Part shown: piece by piece, positions 1 to 14,400 of the stretch | How the letters are laid out: every line of letters starts with the position of its first letter | Position numbering within the stretch: position 1 is the first letter of the stretch | NCBI GenBank assembly: GCA_020465985.1 | Contig: JAANYP010007002.1 | Span: forward strand, 124,001 to 188,000 | Direction of reading: 5' to 3' | Length of the DNA: 64,000 bases | Origin: Centrapalus pauciflorus | Lineage: Eukaryota > Streptophyta > Magnoliopsida > Asterales > Asteraceae | Translations under genes and position numbers: made by a program | Notes under the pieces: model-generated | What the model saw: only the letters and a program-made list of their open reading frames with translations | Database searches by the model: none | What the model was told of the DNA's origin: nothing

Positions 1-723
1 AATGAACCTGCTCAATTTGCAATTCTGAATACACAGCAGACATGCCACGAAGAAGGAAAAGTTTTCCATTATCTTCTCATTTGTTCGTAATCGGTGTTTG
101 ACCCAAGCATATATCCTCTCTGTTTTAACTCCTCTCAGTTGCAAGGATATCAAACTAAGTTGCTGCAGCAAATTACTTTCCTCCTGTAAGTACGCTGAAA
201 TGAAAGAAAAAAGGAATATGAAACTTACAAGGATATAAAAGCCACCAGTTCTCTCTCCATGAATGATAGTGCCTTCAGAATTATCATTAGAACTACAATG
301 AATGATAGTGCATTCAGGCTGTTATGTAAGTTAATAGAGTGGAGAAAATTCGCAACAGGAAAAACCTTGAGGAAATAGCAGGAAAATGTACCTCAAGCTA
401 TGCAGACTAATAGTTATCAAGTGGTAATGGTGACCTAAAACCTCATGAATAAAGCTGAATAAAAGCATGGAAACTATGAAAACCACTTCAATCTATCTGG
501 CCAAGTATGGGAATATGATGGTAAAAGCATTCAAATCAACTAAAATTTTATAATAATTCCAGAAAATCATTTGCTTGAAATTAGACACAGCAAGTGATTC
601 CTCAAATATCTATAAAGCCTAAAAAACTCAAATCTCATAAGCTTTCGAAAGCTAAAGTACCCAAATCAATCTTCCCAAAAAATTCATGCCTTAGATTTCA
701 TAAGCTTTCATAACATTTACCAA
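1..723. other. Intergenic, no gene seen
   Basis: AT-rich DNA without a convincing coding frame. A short phrase (gaatgatagtgc) occurs twice, near 261 and 301. Several strings read as splice donors on the minus strand (for example near 390), so an untranslated or non-coding minus-strand transcript entering from the left cannot be excluded, but nothing here is recognisable. Confidence 0.4.
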
Positions 724-2002
724 CACTACTACAAAAAGTACCTTTTACAAACAGTCAATGACAAAGATATCACAGATATTTGGCCATATAAACAGTCAAT
801 AACAAAGATATCGCAGATAATTTGGCCATTAAAAATTTTGTAATACTAATTAAAACTATCTTCCCAAATATTTGGCCATATAAACAATCAATGACAAAGA
901 TATCGCAGATCCCCTAATTACAAATTCTGTTATGATAAAATAATCTCTCCAATTAAGTTCATGTGAGCTTACCTGAATTACAACTTATAATGCTGTAACA
1001 GAACATATAGAAGCAGAAAAATCAAACAACAACGACACTTACCTGTTTATAATCAAAGCCAGATGTAGATTTAGAACAAGATGCGAAACTGGTTATAATA
1101 ATAAAAGAAATTGTAACCAGTGATTCTTGTTAAGAATGAGTACAACCCTATAGCAATGGATTCTTGTTAATATGTGACGATTACCTTCAATCAGTTCTTA
1201 AAATCAAGCAATCAGTCCTTGAACGTAGTTCTGGACATCGCGTACAACCCTAGAAATAACAGTAGTTAAAAACCATTACTTTAAACTAATCGATTCATGT
1301 GTTTAGAAAAAACTAAAATGTTATTGTTACCTTGGAGACTTCGAAAGGTCATTTCTTAAATAGATGGTGTTGATTTCCAGATACATGAAATCAAATCAGG
1401 TACTCAGGGGATCGAGCAGATTGAATAGATCAGAAGAGGAGCAGTTCGTGGCTTCTAGCTTAGGTTAGCAGTTGGGGTCACGTACATGTGTGTTGGTGCT
1501 TAGATGGTGTTAGCCAGAGAGAGGAAGACGATGAAACTGATGAGGTGTTGGGTGATGGCGTTGCTGGAGAAAAGGGGAAGAAGATGAAGAACGGTGGTGG
1601 TTGTGGTCTGGTACGAGAGCAGGAGGGAGAGGAGAAAAGGGGAACAAGATGAAGAACGACGGTGGTTGTGGTCTGGTACGAGAGCAGGTGGGAGAGGAGA
1701 AAAGTGGTCTGCATTTTGTTTTTAGGGTTAGGAAGCTTGTAAGCGGGAGATGAAACTTTGGGAAGGGAATGGGGCGGGAGAAAAAAAGACGATATAATTA
1801 AGTTTAGACCCCGGTTTTTTACACTAACCGGGTTTGATTTAAAAAAAAAAACACGGGAATATCTACACCCGGTTGTTTACATTAAAACACTGGGTTCTTT
1901 CTTCGAAAATCACATGTGGAACCCATAGACCCCGGTTTTTGAGTTGTTTTCTATATAACCTAGGTCTATTTGAAGGGGTTGAATGATGTTTTTGTACTAG
2001 TG
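724..2002. mobile_element. CACTA-like non-autonomous DNA transposon
   Basis: The left end reads CACTACTACAAAAAG from 724. The right end, read on the minus strand from 2002, is CACTAGTACAAAAAC, giving the CACTA...TAGTG termini of the CACTA (En/Spm) superfamily. The ends carry reiterated subterminal motifs: three copies of a phrase containing caaagatatc at about 750, 795 and 886 on the left, and repeated ccggtttttt/aaccgggt phrases between 1800 and 1965 on the right. There is no transposase, so at 1.28 kb it would be non-autonomous. A 3-bp target duplication is not evident (caa on the left, aat on the right), so the boundaries or age are uncertain. Confidence 0.55.
1566..1704. repeat. 65-bp tandem repeat, two units plus a stub
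   Basis: Units 1566-1630 and 1631-1695 are nearly identical, with a third start at 1696. They are purine-rich on the plus strand and encode only low-complexity Ser/Thr/Pro/Phe peptide on the minus strand. The array lies inside the CACTA-like element. Confidence 0.75.
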
Positions 2003-3484
2003 AATACTCGGCTTTTCAAATATTTAAAAACCCGGTTTCCCAATAAATTCGGCTCTAATAGTCAAATTTCACAAAACTAGTTAAACAAATTAACTTGAGG
2101 ACTTTTCTGAAAATAAATAACACAAGAGGACGAAATATAAAAACCTTAAAAACATGTTGATTTTTTTTTTCCATAATAAACCCTTGATAAACTTGTTATA
2201 GTTCATTGGTGTTATTGTCGAATTAAGTTCTCTCAAATGATTTGCATGTATAATTCTATGAACATAGTTAGCATGTGCGGTACACAAATCCCGGCAGTCC
2301 AGCGGCTTGCCATATGCCATTTTTCCTGGCAGAAACACCGCCTCGCGATCGCGACTTGCCCAGCGGCTCCACCCACCAGCCTCTTCACCTTTTAGTGGTC
2401 CTTTCTTTTCTTTTCTTTTTTTTTTTTTTGTTATTTCATGTCAAATGTGTGTGTGTGTAACACACACATATGTATGTATGAATATAATTTTTAAAATTTT
2501 TTCATCTTATAAATACAACCATCTACATTTACAACAATTCACACCAAACCAATCTTTTATCTTTTAATTATCTTCAAAATCTTTTAACACATCAAAACCA
2601 AACACATTCACATTTTTAGTTTCGTAATTTTTAATTTCTAGTGTCATAATTTTTAATCTTATTTATATAATAGTTTAAGTTATTTTTCGTAAAATTAAAT
2701 ATTTAATTTAAGTTTTAATAAAAATTAAGAAAGATAGAATGTTGAGAATGATAGGTAATTCTAAAGTTCTAAAATGAGTCGTGGAGAGAGAAAACTTATT
2801 TGACACTAAGGTGTCTAAAATGATGGATTTCAGATCATAGAGTATATTTAATTAATGAATAATAAATGATTGTTTTGTTTTAAGTTTTTTCTCTTAAAAG
2901 TTTATATGCATCCGTCGGCATCGACATTAATTGCACCTACCTCTTCCGGGAAGCCCATGGGGGCCAAACTTATATTCGGTAACCACCAAATACCATAAAA
3001 TATTAAAACTTTTTACGGGGGAGTAACTTTTTATGATGTAAGATGTGATTAGAAAACTTTGTTTAAAGAAAATAAAGGTTATATTGAAAGAGTAATAATA
3101 TATGTACACTCCTCAATTGCTAATCACACATCCTCATTCTTAATGTGAGAGGAGATTAACTTTTAATCATTGGATCTCACGTCATTAACAAAAATTATGC
3201 GAGTAAGAAGGTGTGTGATTAATAAAAAAATAAGTAGAGGGGAGTGTTCATATAGCAATGTCCATAAAAAACTACACTAAAGAGAGCTATTAAGTACATA
3301 CAATGCCTAGAAATGACAGTAACATTTCTCCTTAGGCATATTTCTCAATAACACAGAACAATGGTTTCGCTCGTTATATGACTTAACCAAACATCTCACA
3401 ACACGAGCTCAATTAGAACAAGGACTATCATAAACAATAAAAAGACGATACATTAACAAAATTGTCGAACCAAATGTCCAAATC
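2003..3484. other. Intergenic with transposon fragments
   Basis: No gene seen. About 2020-2192 is one arm of the fold-back family whose full copy is at 33894-34205 (shared aacttgagg, catgttgattttttt and cataataaaccc phrases). Around 3096-3256 an imperfect inverted repeat (tacactcctc against gaggggagtgt) suggests a small MITE. The rest is AT-rich filler. Confidence 0.45.
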
Positions 3485-4290
3485 CAGGGCCGGTCCTATC
3501 ATTTTTTAGGCCCAGGGCATATACTTAAAAAGGGGCCCTCTATATATATAAGCAATATTCGTATAAAAAATTACAATTAAATAATATTGATTTTGTTGCA
3601 CTATTGTCAATGTCATGTCTTTAAAAACTTCACAATCTATCATCGTGTAATGGTTTCATGGTGCTTCTCTGAATTTTTCCTCAATCCAAAAACCGCAAAA
3701 AAAAAAAATTTAATATTAACATTGTATGATTATAAATTGGGTAAAAATTGCATACAATATTAAATTATATATTTATTAGTAAATTGAAAAAAGAAATTTA
3801 AATTTTAAAAGATTCATAATATAAATAATAACATATGTGTCAAAAAAAATAACATCTCAAGAAATAAATACATATCTCATTAGTATTTTTAATAATCGTA
3901 CAATAAATAACATAAATCACATGATAAACAAAAATAAAAAAAAATCAAACTAATTAAAAAACAAAAGTATGAATATTAAATTTGATGGATTGTATATTGA
4001 TATAAAGCAAATAGACGATATCTATATATGAAAATCCAAGTGATACTGATGAGATATAAATAAATTAAAAAAATGCACACAATGGGAATCGAACCCATGC
4101 CATTAGAATTCCAAAGTAAGATGACTACCAGCTGAACCAACACATTGTCTGTGATTTTTTTCGCGCAAAACACATATAACCTAATACTGGACTGATGAGC
4201 TATATTAACATATTAATTTTTTTTGGGGCCCCTTAGAGTGATTGGGCCCTGGGCAGTGGCCCAGATGAACCAGGCCCAGGACCGGCCCTG
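3485..4290. mobile_element. hAT-type non-autonomous transposon with 8-bp TSD
   Basis: Terminal inverted repeats begin CAGGGCCGGTCCT on both strands. The element is flanked by a perfect 8-bp duplication TCCAAATC at 3477-3484 and 4291-4298, the size made by hAT transposases. It is 806 bp with an AT-rich core and no transposase frame. Second inverted blocks rich in ggcccaggg/ccctgggc sit just inside the ends. A tRNA-like segment lies at 4078-4150. Confidence 0.85.
4078..4150 (-). pseudogene. tRNA-like segment with intact A and B boxes
   Basis: On the minus strand 4128-4139 reads TGGTTCAGCTGG, a full match to the Pol III A-box consensus, and 4085-4095 reads GGTTCGATTCC, a full match to the B box. 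They are 32 bases apart, as in a real tRNA. The T arm pairs well (ATGGG with CCCAT) but the acceptor stem does not close in the usual register and the anticodon stem has two mismatched pairs around a TTGGAAT loop. It therefore looks like a decayed or chimeric tRNA captured by the hAT element, not a working tRNA gene. Confidence 0.5.
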
Positions 4291-4513
4291 TCCAAATCAA
4301 TAATGACTCTAAATTAATGTTAAAGTTAAAAAACAGTAAGACTATGAAATATTAATTGAAATATCTTATTTTGAATAAATTACCATCTTTTCGCCTTCTG
4401 CTCCTAGCATTATGTGGTTAATATAGACACATCAATCGAATAATAGATGCACTAAATATGGGATAAATCCTAAATATTTCGGGCCTTAGCATCGCGTATT
4501 CTTTTAGTGCATA

Positions 4514-4807
4514 CTAGGTTATTACCCATGTATTACATGGGTTAATTTTAAAAATTGATATTTATATATGTATAATATAATAATTATGTGAATACTAAAA
4601 TTTGCTTAATTTTAGTTAGTTAGTTATTAAATTAATCCATATTAGATTTACATATATTTGATTTGCTTTAAAATTTTAAAATAAAATCAGTAAATGACGT
4701 GGCAAAAGGAGAGAGCGACATGTGGCAAATTCAATGAGAGCATGCCATGTGGCAAATTCAATGAGAGCATGCCATGTGGCATTTAGTTACTCTTTTAATA
4801 GTATAGA
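4514..4807 (-). mobile_element. Short non-autonomous Helitron
   Basis: Read on the minus strand it starts TCTATACTATTAAAAGAGTA and ends in CTAG followed by host T, with the expected hairpin (acccatgtattacatgggt) a few bases inside the 3' end. It sits between host A and T, as Helitrons do. It is 294 bp with no coding capacity and holds a 27-bp direct duplication at about 4721-4772. A second copy in the opposite orientation is at 59658-59923. Confidence 0.75.
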
Positions 4808-5314
4808 TAGATTAGGTAGTCATATCCATTGTGTTCTCTAACACAACTTAACATAAAGAAATTAGAGGAAAAAAAAGTTGAATGAAACAAAAAATGATTG
4901 TGTTCTTCGAACATTTTAAAGGAAGAAAGAGAAAGAATTAAAAGGAAAGAATGATTGATATTATTTCTTTTCAAAAATAAAACAAAAAATCAATAACGTG
5001 TGTTCTTGAAAATATTGTTTTCTATATTTTTTTTTACTTCGTCTACTTTTTTTTTAATCTTTCTCTTTCATTTAAAATTAAAGAACAAAAAGATCAATAA
5101 TATTATTATATCATTCTTTAATATTTAACATTAGAGAACAAAGTGATCACAATGTTCAAACATGTTAACAAAACCGATTAATAAATTGTGTTACATAGTT
5201 AATTAGAAAGATTCACCTTAGCAATAACCATTTATAAGTAAATAATAAATATGACAATTTGATTACTTGTGTAAAATATCATGGATGAGAGATAATAGTT
5301 TAAAAGGAAAAAAA

Positions 5315-5665
5315 GACACCAAATAACTATGTACTTTTGAGTTTGTACACATTTATGTAGTATATATATTTTTGTGCGTATTTACGTGGTGTCATTTTAA
5401 AAATGTTTCAATTAAATAATTGGATGACATGATTATCGGTAACAATATGTTAACCAACTACCTAATTAAAAGACTTTTAAAAGTTTGGCTACCAAATGTA
5501 CACAAAAGAAAGAATACACTACATAAATGTGCACATAAAAACTTTGACTAAGTATGATAACCTGTTGTACCAATCACTAGATCATCCATATTACCTAATT
5601 GAAACAATTTTAAAGTACACTAAATAAATATTTGCAAATTTAAACGTACATAGCTATTTGGTGTC
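5315..5665. mobile_element. MITE-like element with ~50-bp inverted ends
   Basis: Left end GACACCAAATAACTATGTAC is matched by the reverse complement of the right end (gtacatagctatttggtgtc) and similarity continues for about 50 bp. It is 351 bp and AT-rich without a reading frame. No clear target duplication was found, so the superfamily is not assigned. Confidence 0.55.
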
Positions 5666-6000
5666 ATTATTCCTCTATAAAATATAATGAGCATTAATAC
5701 TACTCGTCGGTATAAAATTAAAAAAAATAAGCTCATTAACCTTTTAATAGTAATATTTGTAGATAGATTCATTTTATTTTTATGTTTCAAATGGATATAA
5801 AGGATAATAATTCAAATAAGTAATTAATAAATTATTTTAATTTAAATTTTATTCGATTGAATTTTATCATCTTGGTTTTAAAGGCAAATGTAACCCAAAT
5901 CAATTACGGTTTTTTTTAAATTGGTTTTCAAGTTTATTTGGAATTTACGGTTTTGGGTTTGATTATTAATCATGATATGTTAGAATTATATATATATATT

Positions 6001-7739
6001 GCCGACGGAGCAGAGAGAAATCTGCTCACGTGGCATTCAATAATTGGAAGAAATTCCTATTTTTAAGGCTGATTTGGCAACATACCATTGGCTATAATTC
6101 AGATTTTAATGCCTAAATCACTGCTATAAATAAGGCTGGATCACAACAGAAATTTAAATTGCATTTGAAAAATGGATAACATCTATTAAAGAGTTTGCAA
6201 AAATACTGCATAACAAATTGCAGAATAATAGGGGATAAAAAAAATTTAGGCAATAAAGGTGACAACAATGAGTATAGACATTAGAACCGCAAAAAATCAA
6301 AAAATCAAAAAAAATCCAGATAATATGTGCTGAAAAACTGCATCTTGATACATTCAAAATAGGGGCTGTTGGATATAACAAATAATCAGAAATATGGGAT
6401 GTTACATCCCGTTTTATTAATATTTGCAGCTGGAATATTTGCAGCTGGAATTCTGGATAATATCAAAAAGCAGAAAAAATTGTATCAGACCTGGAAAATG
6501 GATATATATCATCGCCAGTTAAATAACTAACTGTGAGATAATATATGAAATAAAATGTGGCTGCTTATATAACAAAAAATCAGGAAAATAAGGGATATTG
6601 AATCCCGTTTGGATAATATTTTCAACTATATATACATGGACTATTCATTTTTAACAGAAGCTATATTCAAAATATTAGAGAAAACTGCATCACAAGATTG
6701 AACAAAAATTATACCATTATGAAGATGAATGTCAGGTCCAACGAGATGAAGTGTCTGCAGAAAGGAAAAAGGTTAGTAATAATACTAATACAAACTACGA
6801 GATGAAAGACACTCCATATTATACACACAGATGAAGTGTCTGCAGAAAGGAAAAAGGTTAGTAATAATACTAATACAAACTACGAGATGAAAGACACTCC
6901 ATATTATACACACCCCCCCCCCCCAATATGCAAGGTAAACTTTCGTGATCATTAGATCTTAGAGTCAAAATATTCTTATTTATTTGTTTCAATTGAGTTG
7001 ACTAATATCAACCTATTTTTTCATACAAATGAGAGTTTTTAGCTGCTTAGGAGGAAAAAGACAATAAGTATCATAAACATTAAGCATAATGTCAACCACG
7101 TAAATAAAAACAAGCAGAAAAAAAAAATCAAAATAGACAGATTTTTAATTCTGTTAAGTTCTAGAAGTTAAAATAAACATGTTTTGAACATAGATAATAC
7201 TACTTTAAAATTGTAAAAAAGAAAAAGGATGATATGCATTTAAGTTATAATCTTCATGGATTGCCCTTTCTCTATCTATTTTATAATATACATGACAATT
7301 CAAATTCTCGCAAAAAGTTCAACATACTCAAACAATCACACATTGTCAATATCTAAAAATGTTAAAATAACATCAACCAATACAATAAAAACAGATAGTA
7401 AAATCCTTACTGCATCGAAATGAATTGCAAAAAATACAATTTCAATATCAAGAGGGTTTGTTTACCAGCGGTGTTTGTCCAATACGAGAAGCATTAGTGA
7501 GTGTCACTAAACTTTGAACCACAAATACAAACCTAAATCATAAAAAGGAACAAAAAAAATTGAGTTTAGTCAAAACTATGATTTTAAAGTAATGAAACCG
7601 TCAATGAAACCGAATATTAACCCAAACTCAGATGAAAAAGAGATAATCATACCTGAAAGTCGGGTTCACTTCGAGAAATGAAAATCTAGATGTAGAACCC
7701 TCGGTTGATGTCCTCACCGCTTGATGTTCTCACTTGTGT
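6001..7739. repeat. 1.7-kb tandem duplication, copy 1
   Basis: This segment repeats almost base for base at 7852-9496. Copy 1 is longer chiefly because an 86-bp piece (6745-6830) is itself duplicated at 6831-6916, ending in a poly-C tract. No long reading frame exists. On the minus strand several short stretches are bounded by acceptor- and donor-like sites (for example around 6720-6760 and 7650-7740), so a spliced non-coding or decayed coding transcript is possible. The family is not recognised. Confidence 0.8.
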
Positions 7740-7748
7740 CAGTGATGG

Positions 7749-9496
<1,748 letters not shown>

Positions 9497-10043
9497 ATAA
9501 TCCGAAAAAAGCGAAGAGACTAGGGTGAAGTTCTGTGCAACGCCATTGAAAGATAAAGCGGAGTGGCGGTCAGGAGATGATGATACGAGATGTCGTTGCT
9601 GGTCAGGAGACAATGATACGTGGATGGCGTCCACCAACCGACGGCCAAACAAGGGGAGAACGACGAAGCGGGGGGAGAATGGCGGAGCAGGGGGAGAAAA
9701 GGAAAACGATGGGGCTAGGGTTTCTAAAAGGGGAGTGCGTGAAGAAGGAAACCAAGGGCAACATTGATCTCATGTAATGGGATAGCTATGTGTATTTTTG
9801 TGTAATAAACTTTCATGGTTTTAAAAGAATTATAATATATTATAATTTATATTTATTTATTATTTAATTAGATAATTAATATAAGAATAATTTACAAAAA
9901 TGTTCTACATGGTTTATTTAAAATTTCAAAAATGATCTGGAATTATGTTAACACCTTCGTCTCGCTTGGATTTATTCTTATAACTATTATGAGCATATAA
10001 ATATAATTATATTTAGGGTTTATTATGAGAAAAATTGGTCTAG

Positions 10044-10630
10044 CAACAATTTTTTTAAGTTTTGCTATGAATGATAAAAAAAAGTTGATGTTATTAATGA
10101 TAAAGAATAAATAATGTTGTTATAAATGCTAAAAATACATAAAGTTGTTTATGTTTTTAGCAATTGGTCCTAATTAATATTCACGATTAAAATAAGTAAT
10201 TTTTTTTATTCATGAACAATGTATAGTTTTTTTAAAAATATTTTTTTGTGTTATTATTTATTTAAAAATATTAATTTCATCACACATCACTAAAGCAACA
10301 CACGGACATGTTGGTTTATGGGTAATTTTTACGCACGGGTATTCAACTAGCAACAATTTTTTTAAGGTTTGCTATGAATGATAAAAAAATATAAAAGTTG
10401 ATGTTATTAATGATAAAAAAAATAATGTTGCTGTGAATGCTAAAAATACATAAAGTTGTTTCTATTTTTAGCAATTGGTCCTAATTAATATTCACGATTA
10501 AAATAAGTAATTTTTTCATCATGAACAATGTATAGTTCTCTTTAAAAAAAATTTGTGGTATTATTTATTTAAAAATATTAATTTCGTCACGCATCACTCG
10601 AGCAACGCATGGGCAAGTTGGTTTATGAGT
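10044..10630. repeat. Tandem ~305-bp units with Helitron-like 3' ends
   Basis: Unit A (10044-10350) follows directly after a CTAG and ends with acgcacgggtattcaactag. Unit B starts at 10351 with the same caacaattttttt phrase and runs to about 10630 before diverging. A third related 3' end finishes at 11040 (gggcaacgcacgggt hairpin, then CTAG followed by T). These match the 3' signature of plant Helitrons, so this looks like stacked Helitron remains 0.5-1.4 kb upstream of the GLABRA2 start codon. Confidence 0.55.
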
Positions 10631-10989
10631 AACTTTTGAATGGTTTGGGTTGGGTTGGCCTGAAACATTTTTGTCCAAGTTTTCCAATTTTTATGAATAA
10701 TTAGTGAGTTCAAATACGATCAAAAAACTATTACTAAAATAATATTTTATTTTTATTATAAAATTATGTTAGACTATATTCGTATTTTAAAACTACATGT
10801 TTGTGTATTATTTTTATGGGAAAATGATGGGTTTTCATTTTATCATAAACTATTATTAATTTTTTTTTTGTATATTTAATTCTGACAGAACAATATTTTA
10901 ACGCATAATTAGTCTTTCGATCAACTCACATGTATTAATGTATAGTTTTATTAAATAAAATCGATTTTTTATGTCATTATTTATTTAAA

Positions 10990-11040
10990 AATAATAATTT
11001 CGTCGCACATCACCCGGGCAACGCACGGGTATTCAGCTAG
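10990..11040 (+). mobile_element. Helitron 3' terminus
   Basis: The stretch ends in CTAG at 11037-11040 with T next, and a GC-rich imperfect hairpin (cccgggcaacgcacgggt) lies about 7 bases inside it. The matching 5' TC end was not identified. Confidence 0.5.
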
Positions 11041-11216
11041 TTTTGATGGTTAACCCACCATTCGCCAACCGTGGTTAAAAGGAATGGAGTTATTATTAGT
11101 TGGAAACTAGAGGAGGAGGCTACTGGTCCAACAATATCTAACGGTCAACCCCTACCAGCCCCCACTCACTTCCTTCCTTCTCCTTCTCCACCATTACCAT
11201 TACCATTACCATACCT

Positions 11217-11218
<2 letters not shown>

Positions 11219-11284
<66 letters not shown>
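11219..11284. repeat. (CT)n microsatellite in the GLABRA2 leader
   Basis: About 33 CT repeats, preceded by a short ttaccattacc run, lie 200-270 bp upstream of the GL2 start codon, in the likely promoter or 5' UTR. Pyrimidine tracts near plant start sites are common; length variation here could affect expression. Confidence 0.9.
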
Positions 11285-11286
<2 letters not shown>

Positions 11287-11487
11287 GTCACAGTCCCACT
11301 CTTACACAGGAGAAAGAAAAGCAAAGAAAACGTTTGCGAATTCATTTCCTCCTTTTGTTTTCTCCACCTCCGGACCCCACTCCCATGGAAACACTGCAGA
11401 CAACTGAGTAGAAGCAGTAGCAGACGACCGTACTACCATCACCGCCATGCCCAAACCGTAGCACAACCACCAAAATCAGATACTGCC

Positions 11488-14400
11488 ATGGTCATGTCGT
11501 CTTCCAATGAAAATAATCCACCGACTTCTTCTACCAAAGACCTTTTTCCATCCACATCTCTTGCTCTCACTCTCGTAAGTAGTTCTGATTTTATATTCTT
11601 CTCTATGCTTTCATATTTTTAAATTGATTTTGGTTCCGAGGTGTGATTTTTACGATTTTTTTTGTGTTTGCAAGGGATTTTTTCGTGAAGGAAAGGAGGC
11701 GGTGGATGATCGAAAAGAGGATGGTGCTAATATGACTGTGACGGAGATCAGTAGTGAGACTTCTGGAGCGGCGAGATCACGATCGGATGATGATTTCGAT
11801 GTTGATCCCGACGTCGATGACGGGGACGACGAAAATAATAAGAATAAAAGTAAGAAAAGAAAAAAGTACCACCGCCACACCGCCGAACAAATTCGTGAAA
11901 TGGAAGCGTACGTCAGTTTTTTCCCCCTATTACTACACTGTTTTTCAATTATTGCACCTAATTAAAACACCAGTACTACACGCACTAAATTTAACATGCA
12001 GTTGATAAAGTTAGATTAATCCGCCATTAATTTCGTTTAGATATTAATTTTACACAAACGGTCCGTCATGAAACTTTCACTTTGATAAGATTGTCTCGCC
12101 TTGCTGCATCTAGATCTCATTATCCGGTTGCCTAGATTTTTCGTCCGTCCTATATTATCAAGCGATACAAGTCAGATGACTGATGCATGGTCGTACCGCC
12201 TCAAATTTTTGAAATACAATTGTTAACATTGGAGATCAATTTACACTGGTTCAATGTTGAGATTCAAAGAGACAATCATATAATCTTACTCTATAACTGT
12301 AGAAAGTATCAGAGTTTCAGAAAGTCATGTAATTTTACTAAGAAGGATGTGAAACATCTGATGGCTCATTGGTTGGTATCTTGTAACTCGGATTATCAAG
12401 AATTGACTCAGTTGGTTTGTGGGACTCGGTAGCTAGATAATGAGTGAGAGGTGGACAGTCCATCAAAATAGCCTATAAGAGAATCTTTGCAAGAAAATGG
12501 AGGTGGTTGGGTAAGATGATACATTGAATAGGATCACTAATTCAGCTTTAAGAAACAACAACAATTAAAAAAAGGTAAAGCTATAGTTAATATAAAACAA
12601 ATAGAAAAATAAAGGTCATCATGTAAAGCTCTCTCTTTTCTCATATAATTTATTAATAAAGTGTATCACTTAAAAACAAGAAAGGCAAGGCAACAACTAA
12701 CCACAAGCATGTGTGTCCGCATATTTTAAAGGTGATGTGGTGAAGCTTGGCAAAATATTGTCACATGTATATATAAATATAGAAAAAAGTATGTATATAA
12801 TTGGCAGATTTGGTCCATTGAGTTTGTGATATGACTCAAACTTTTTATTATATTATAAAATTCCATTGTTGGTCAAATAGTTTTAGAGGATTGGGAAGGT
12901 TCGAACTCTACATGTCACTTTCTGTTAGATGTGTCCCTACAATCCAGCTATATACACATCAAAATTGGTATACTATACTAAATCTTATTTTCCATATCTT
13001 GTGGAAACACATCCAAATTTACTTATATATAAACACTTGATGTTGAATAACCTTCAAAAGTTTACAAATTTTTTTGTAAGAATAATTTTAGATAATCTAT
13101 ATGTTTATAAAGTAATTAGGCATTGATATATGAGGGAAGTTTGCAATAATATGATACAAAATGAATCTCGCAAAACTGTTTATTAGATCGATTAAGTAGC
13201 AATTGTACAAAAAATTGCTTGTGACATTGTTTCTCTATGCGGATAATGCATCACAAATTGAAGTACAACCTGTCGAATAGCAGCTTTCATAACCCAATGT
13301 CTTGCGAGATACGAGAGCAAATTCTTCTTTCAAATATTAGTGAAATGGATATATCATATTGAATTATATACAATGCAGCAGCCAGCAGGTTAGCATGATT
13401 AAGTGGCAAACTAGCAACTATACAACAAATTACTCATGACATTGTTTCTCTAGAGGAGTAATGTATCAATATTTGAAGAATGCCCTGTCGAATAGCAGCT
13501 TTCATAACCCAATATCTTACAAGATGCAATAGAAAAATTTTCTTTTGACATCCTAGTAAAATGGATATACCATATTGACTTATATACAATGCAGCAGGTT
13601 AGCATGCATTGTATTACTAATCAATAGTTAACTTCCCAATTGCAGGCTATTTAAGGAGTCACCTCACCCAGATGAGAAGCAAAGACAACAGCTGAGCAAG
13701 CGGTTAGGCCTTCATCCCAGACAAGTGAAGTTCTGGTTTCAAAATCGCCGTACCCAAATCAAGGTTTTCATATTTGTTTTATGAAATGAAGATCTCTGTA
13801 ATCGTCAAATGTTTCTTGTTCAGTATAACTTGGGGTCAAGCAAGACTCATGCAAAGGAAATTCTGATCGATGTTGGAAACCTCGTTAAATGCGTGCCAAC
13901 AAAGATTTGTTGGTTATAATTTTGTTTAAAAACTATCATATATGTATGTATGTATATGTATATATATATATATGTAATTTTATAGATGTATCTGTGTGAG
14001 TGTGTGTTTGTTTCTAGGGTGCACAAAGGGTGAGAAGTGAAGTGTGTTGCTGTTGCAGGCTATACAGGAGCGCCATGAAAATTCAGTGTTGAAATCAGAG
14101 ATGGATAAACTACGTGATGAGAACAAGTTGTTGAGGGATACAATCAAGAAGGGTACTTGTCCTAACTGCGGCTTTGGTAGCTCAAGCCAGGATGACACTT
14201 CTTACACTGATGAACAGCAGCTTCGTGTTGAAAATGCCAAACTTAAAGCTGAGGTTGTACAGTTATAAATGCTTCACCTGAATTCGGTCTTTAACTAACT
14301 TATGATTTTCATGAAGCTATGCACCTCAAGTTGGTAAATAAAATGGTGTTATGTAGATTGAGAAGCTGAGGACATCAATAGGAAAATATCCACAGGGAAC

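Noticed and set aside
4078..4150. Functional tRNA gene
   Set aside because: The acceptor stem does not close and the anticodon stem is mismatched, so it is reported only as a tRNA-like relic.
11071..11487. In-frame N-terminal extension of GL2
   Set aside because: It would include a long Ser/Leu run from the (CT)n tract and shows no resemblance to GL2 proteins; the Met at 11488 matches the known N terminus.
12187..12432. 81-aa open frame inside GL2 intron 2
   Set aside because: No recognisable domain, lies wholly within an intron, and adds nothing to the GL2 frame.
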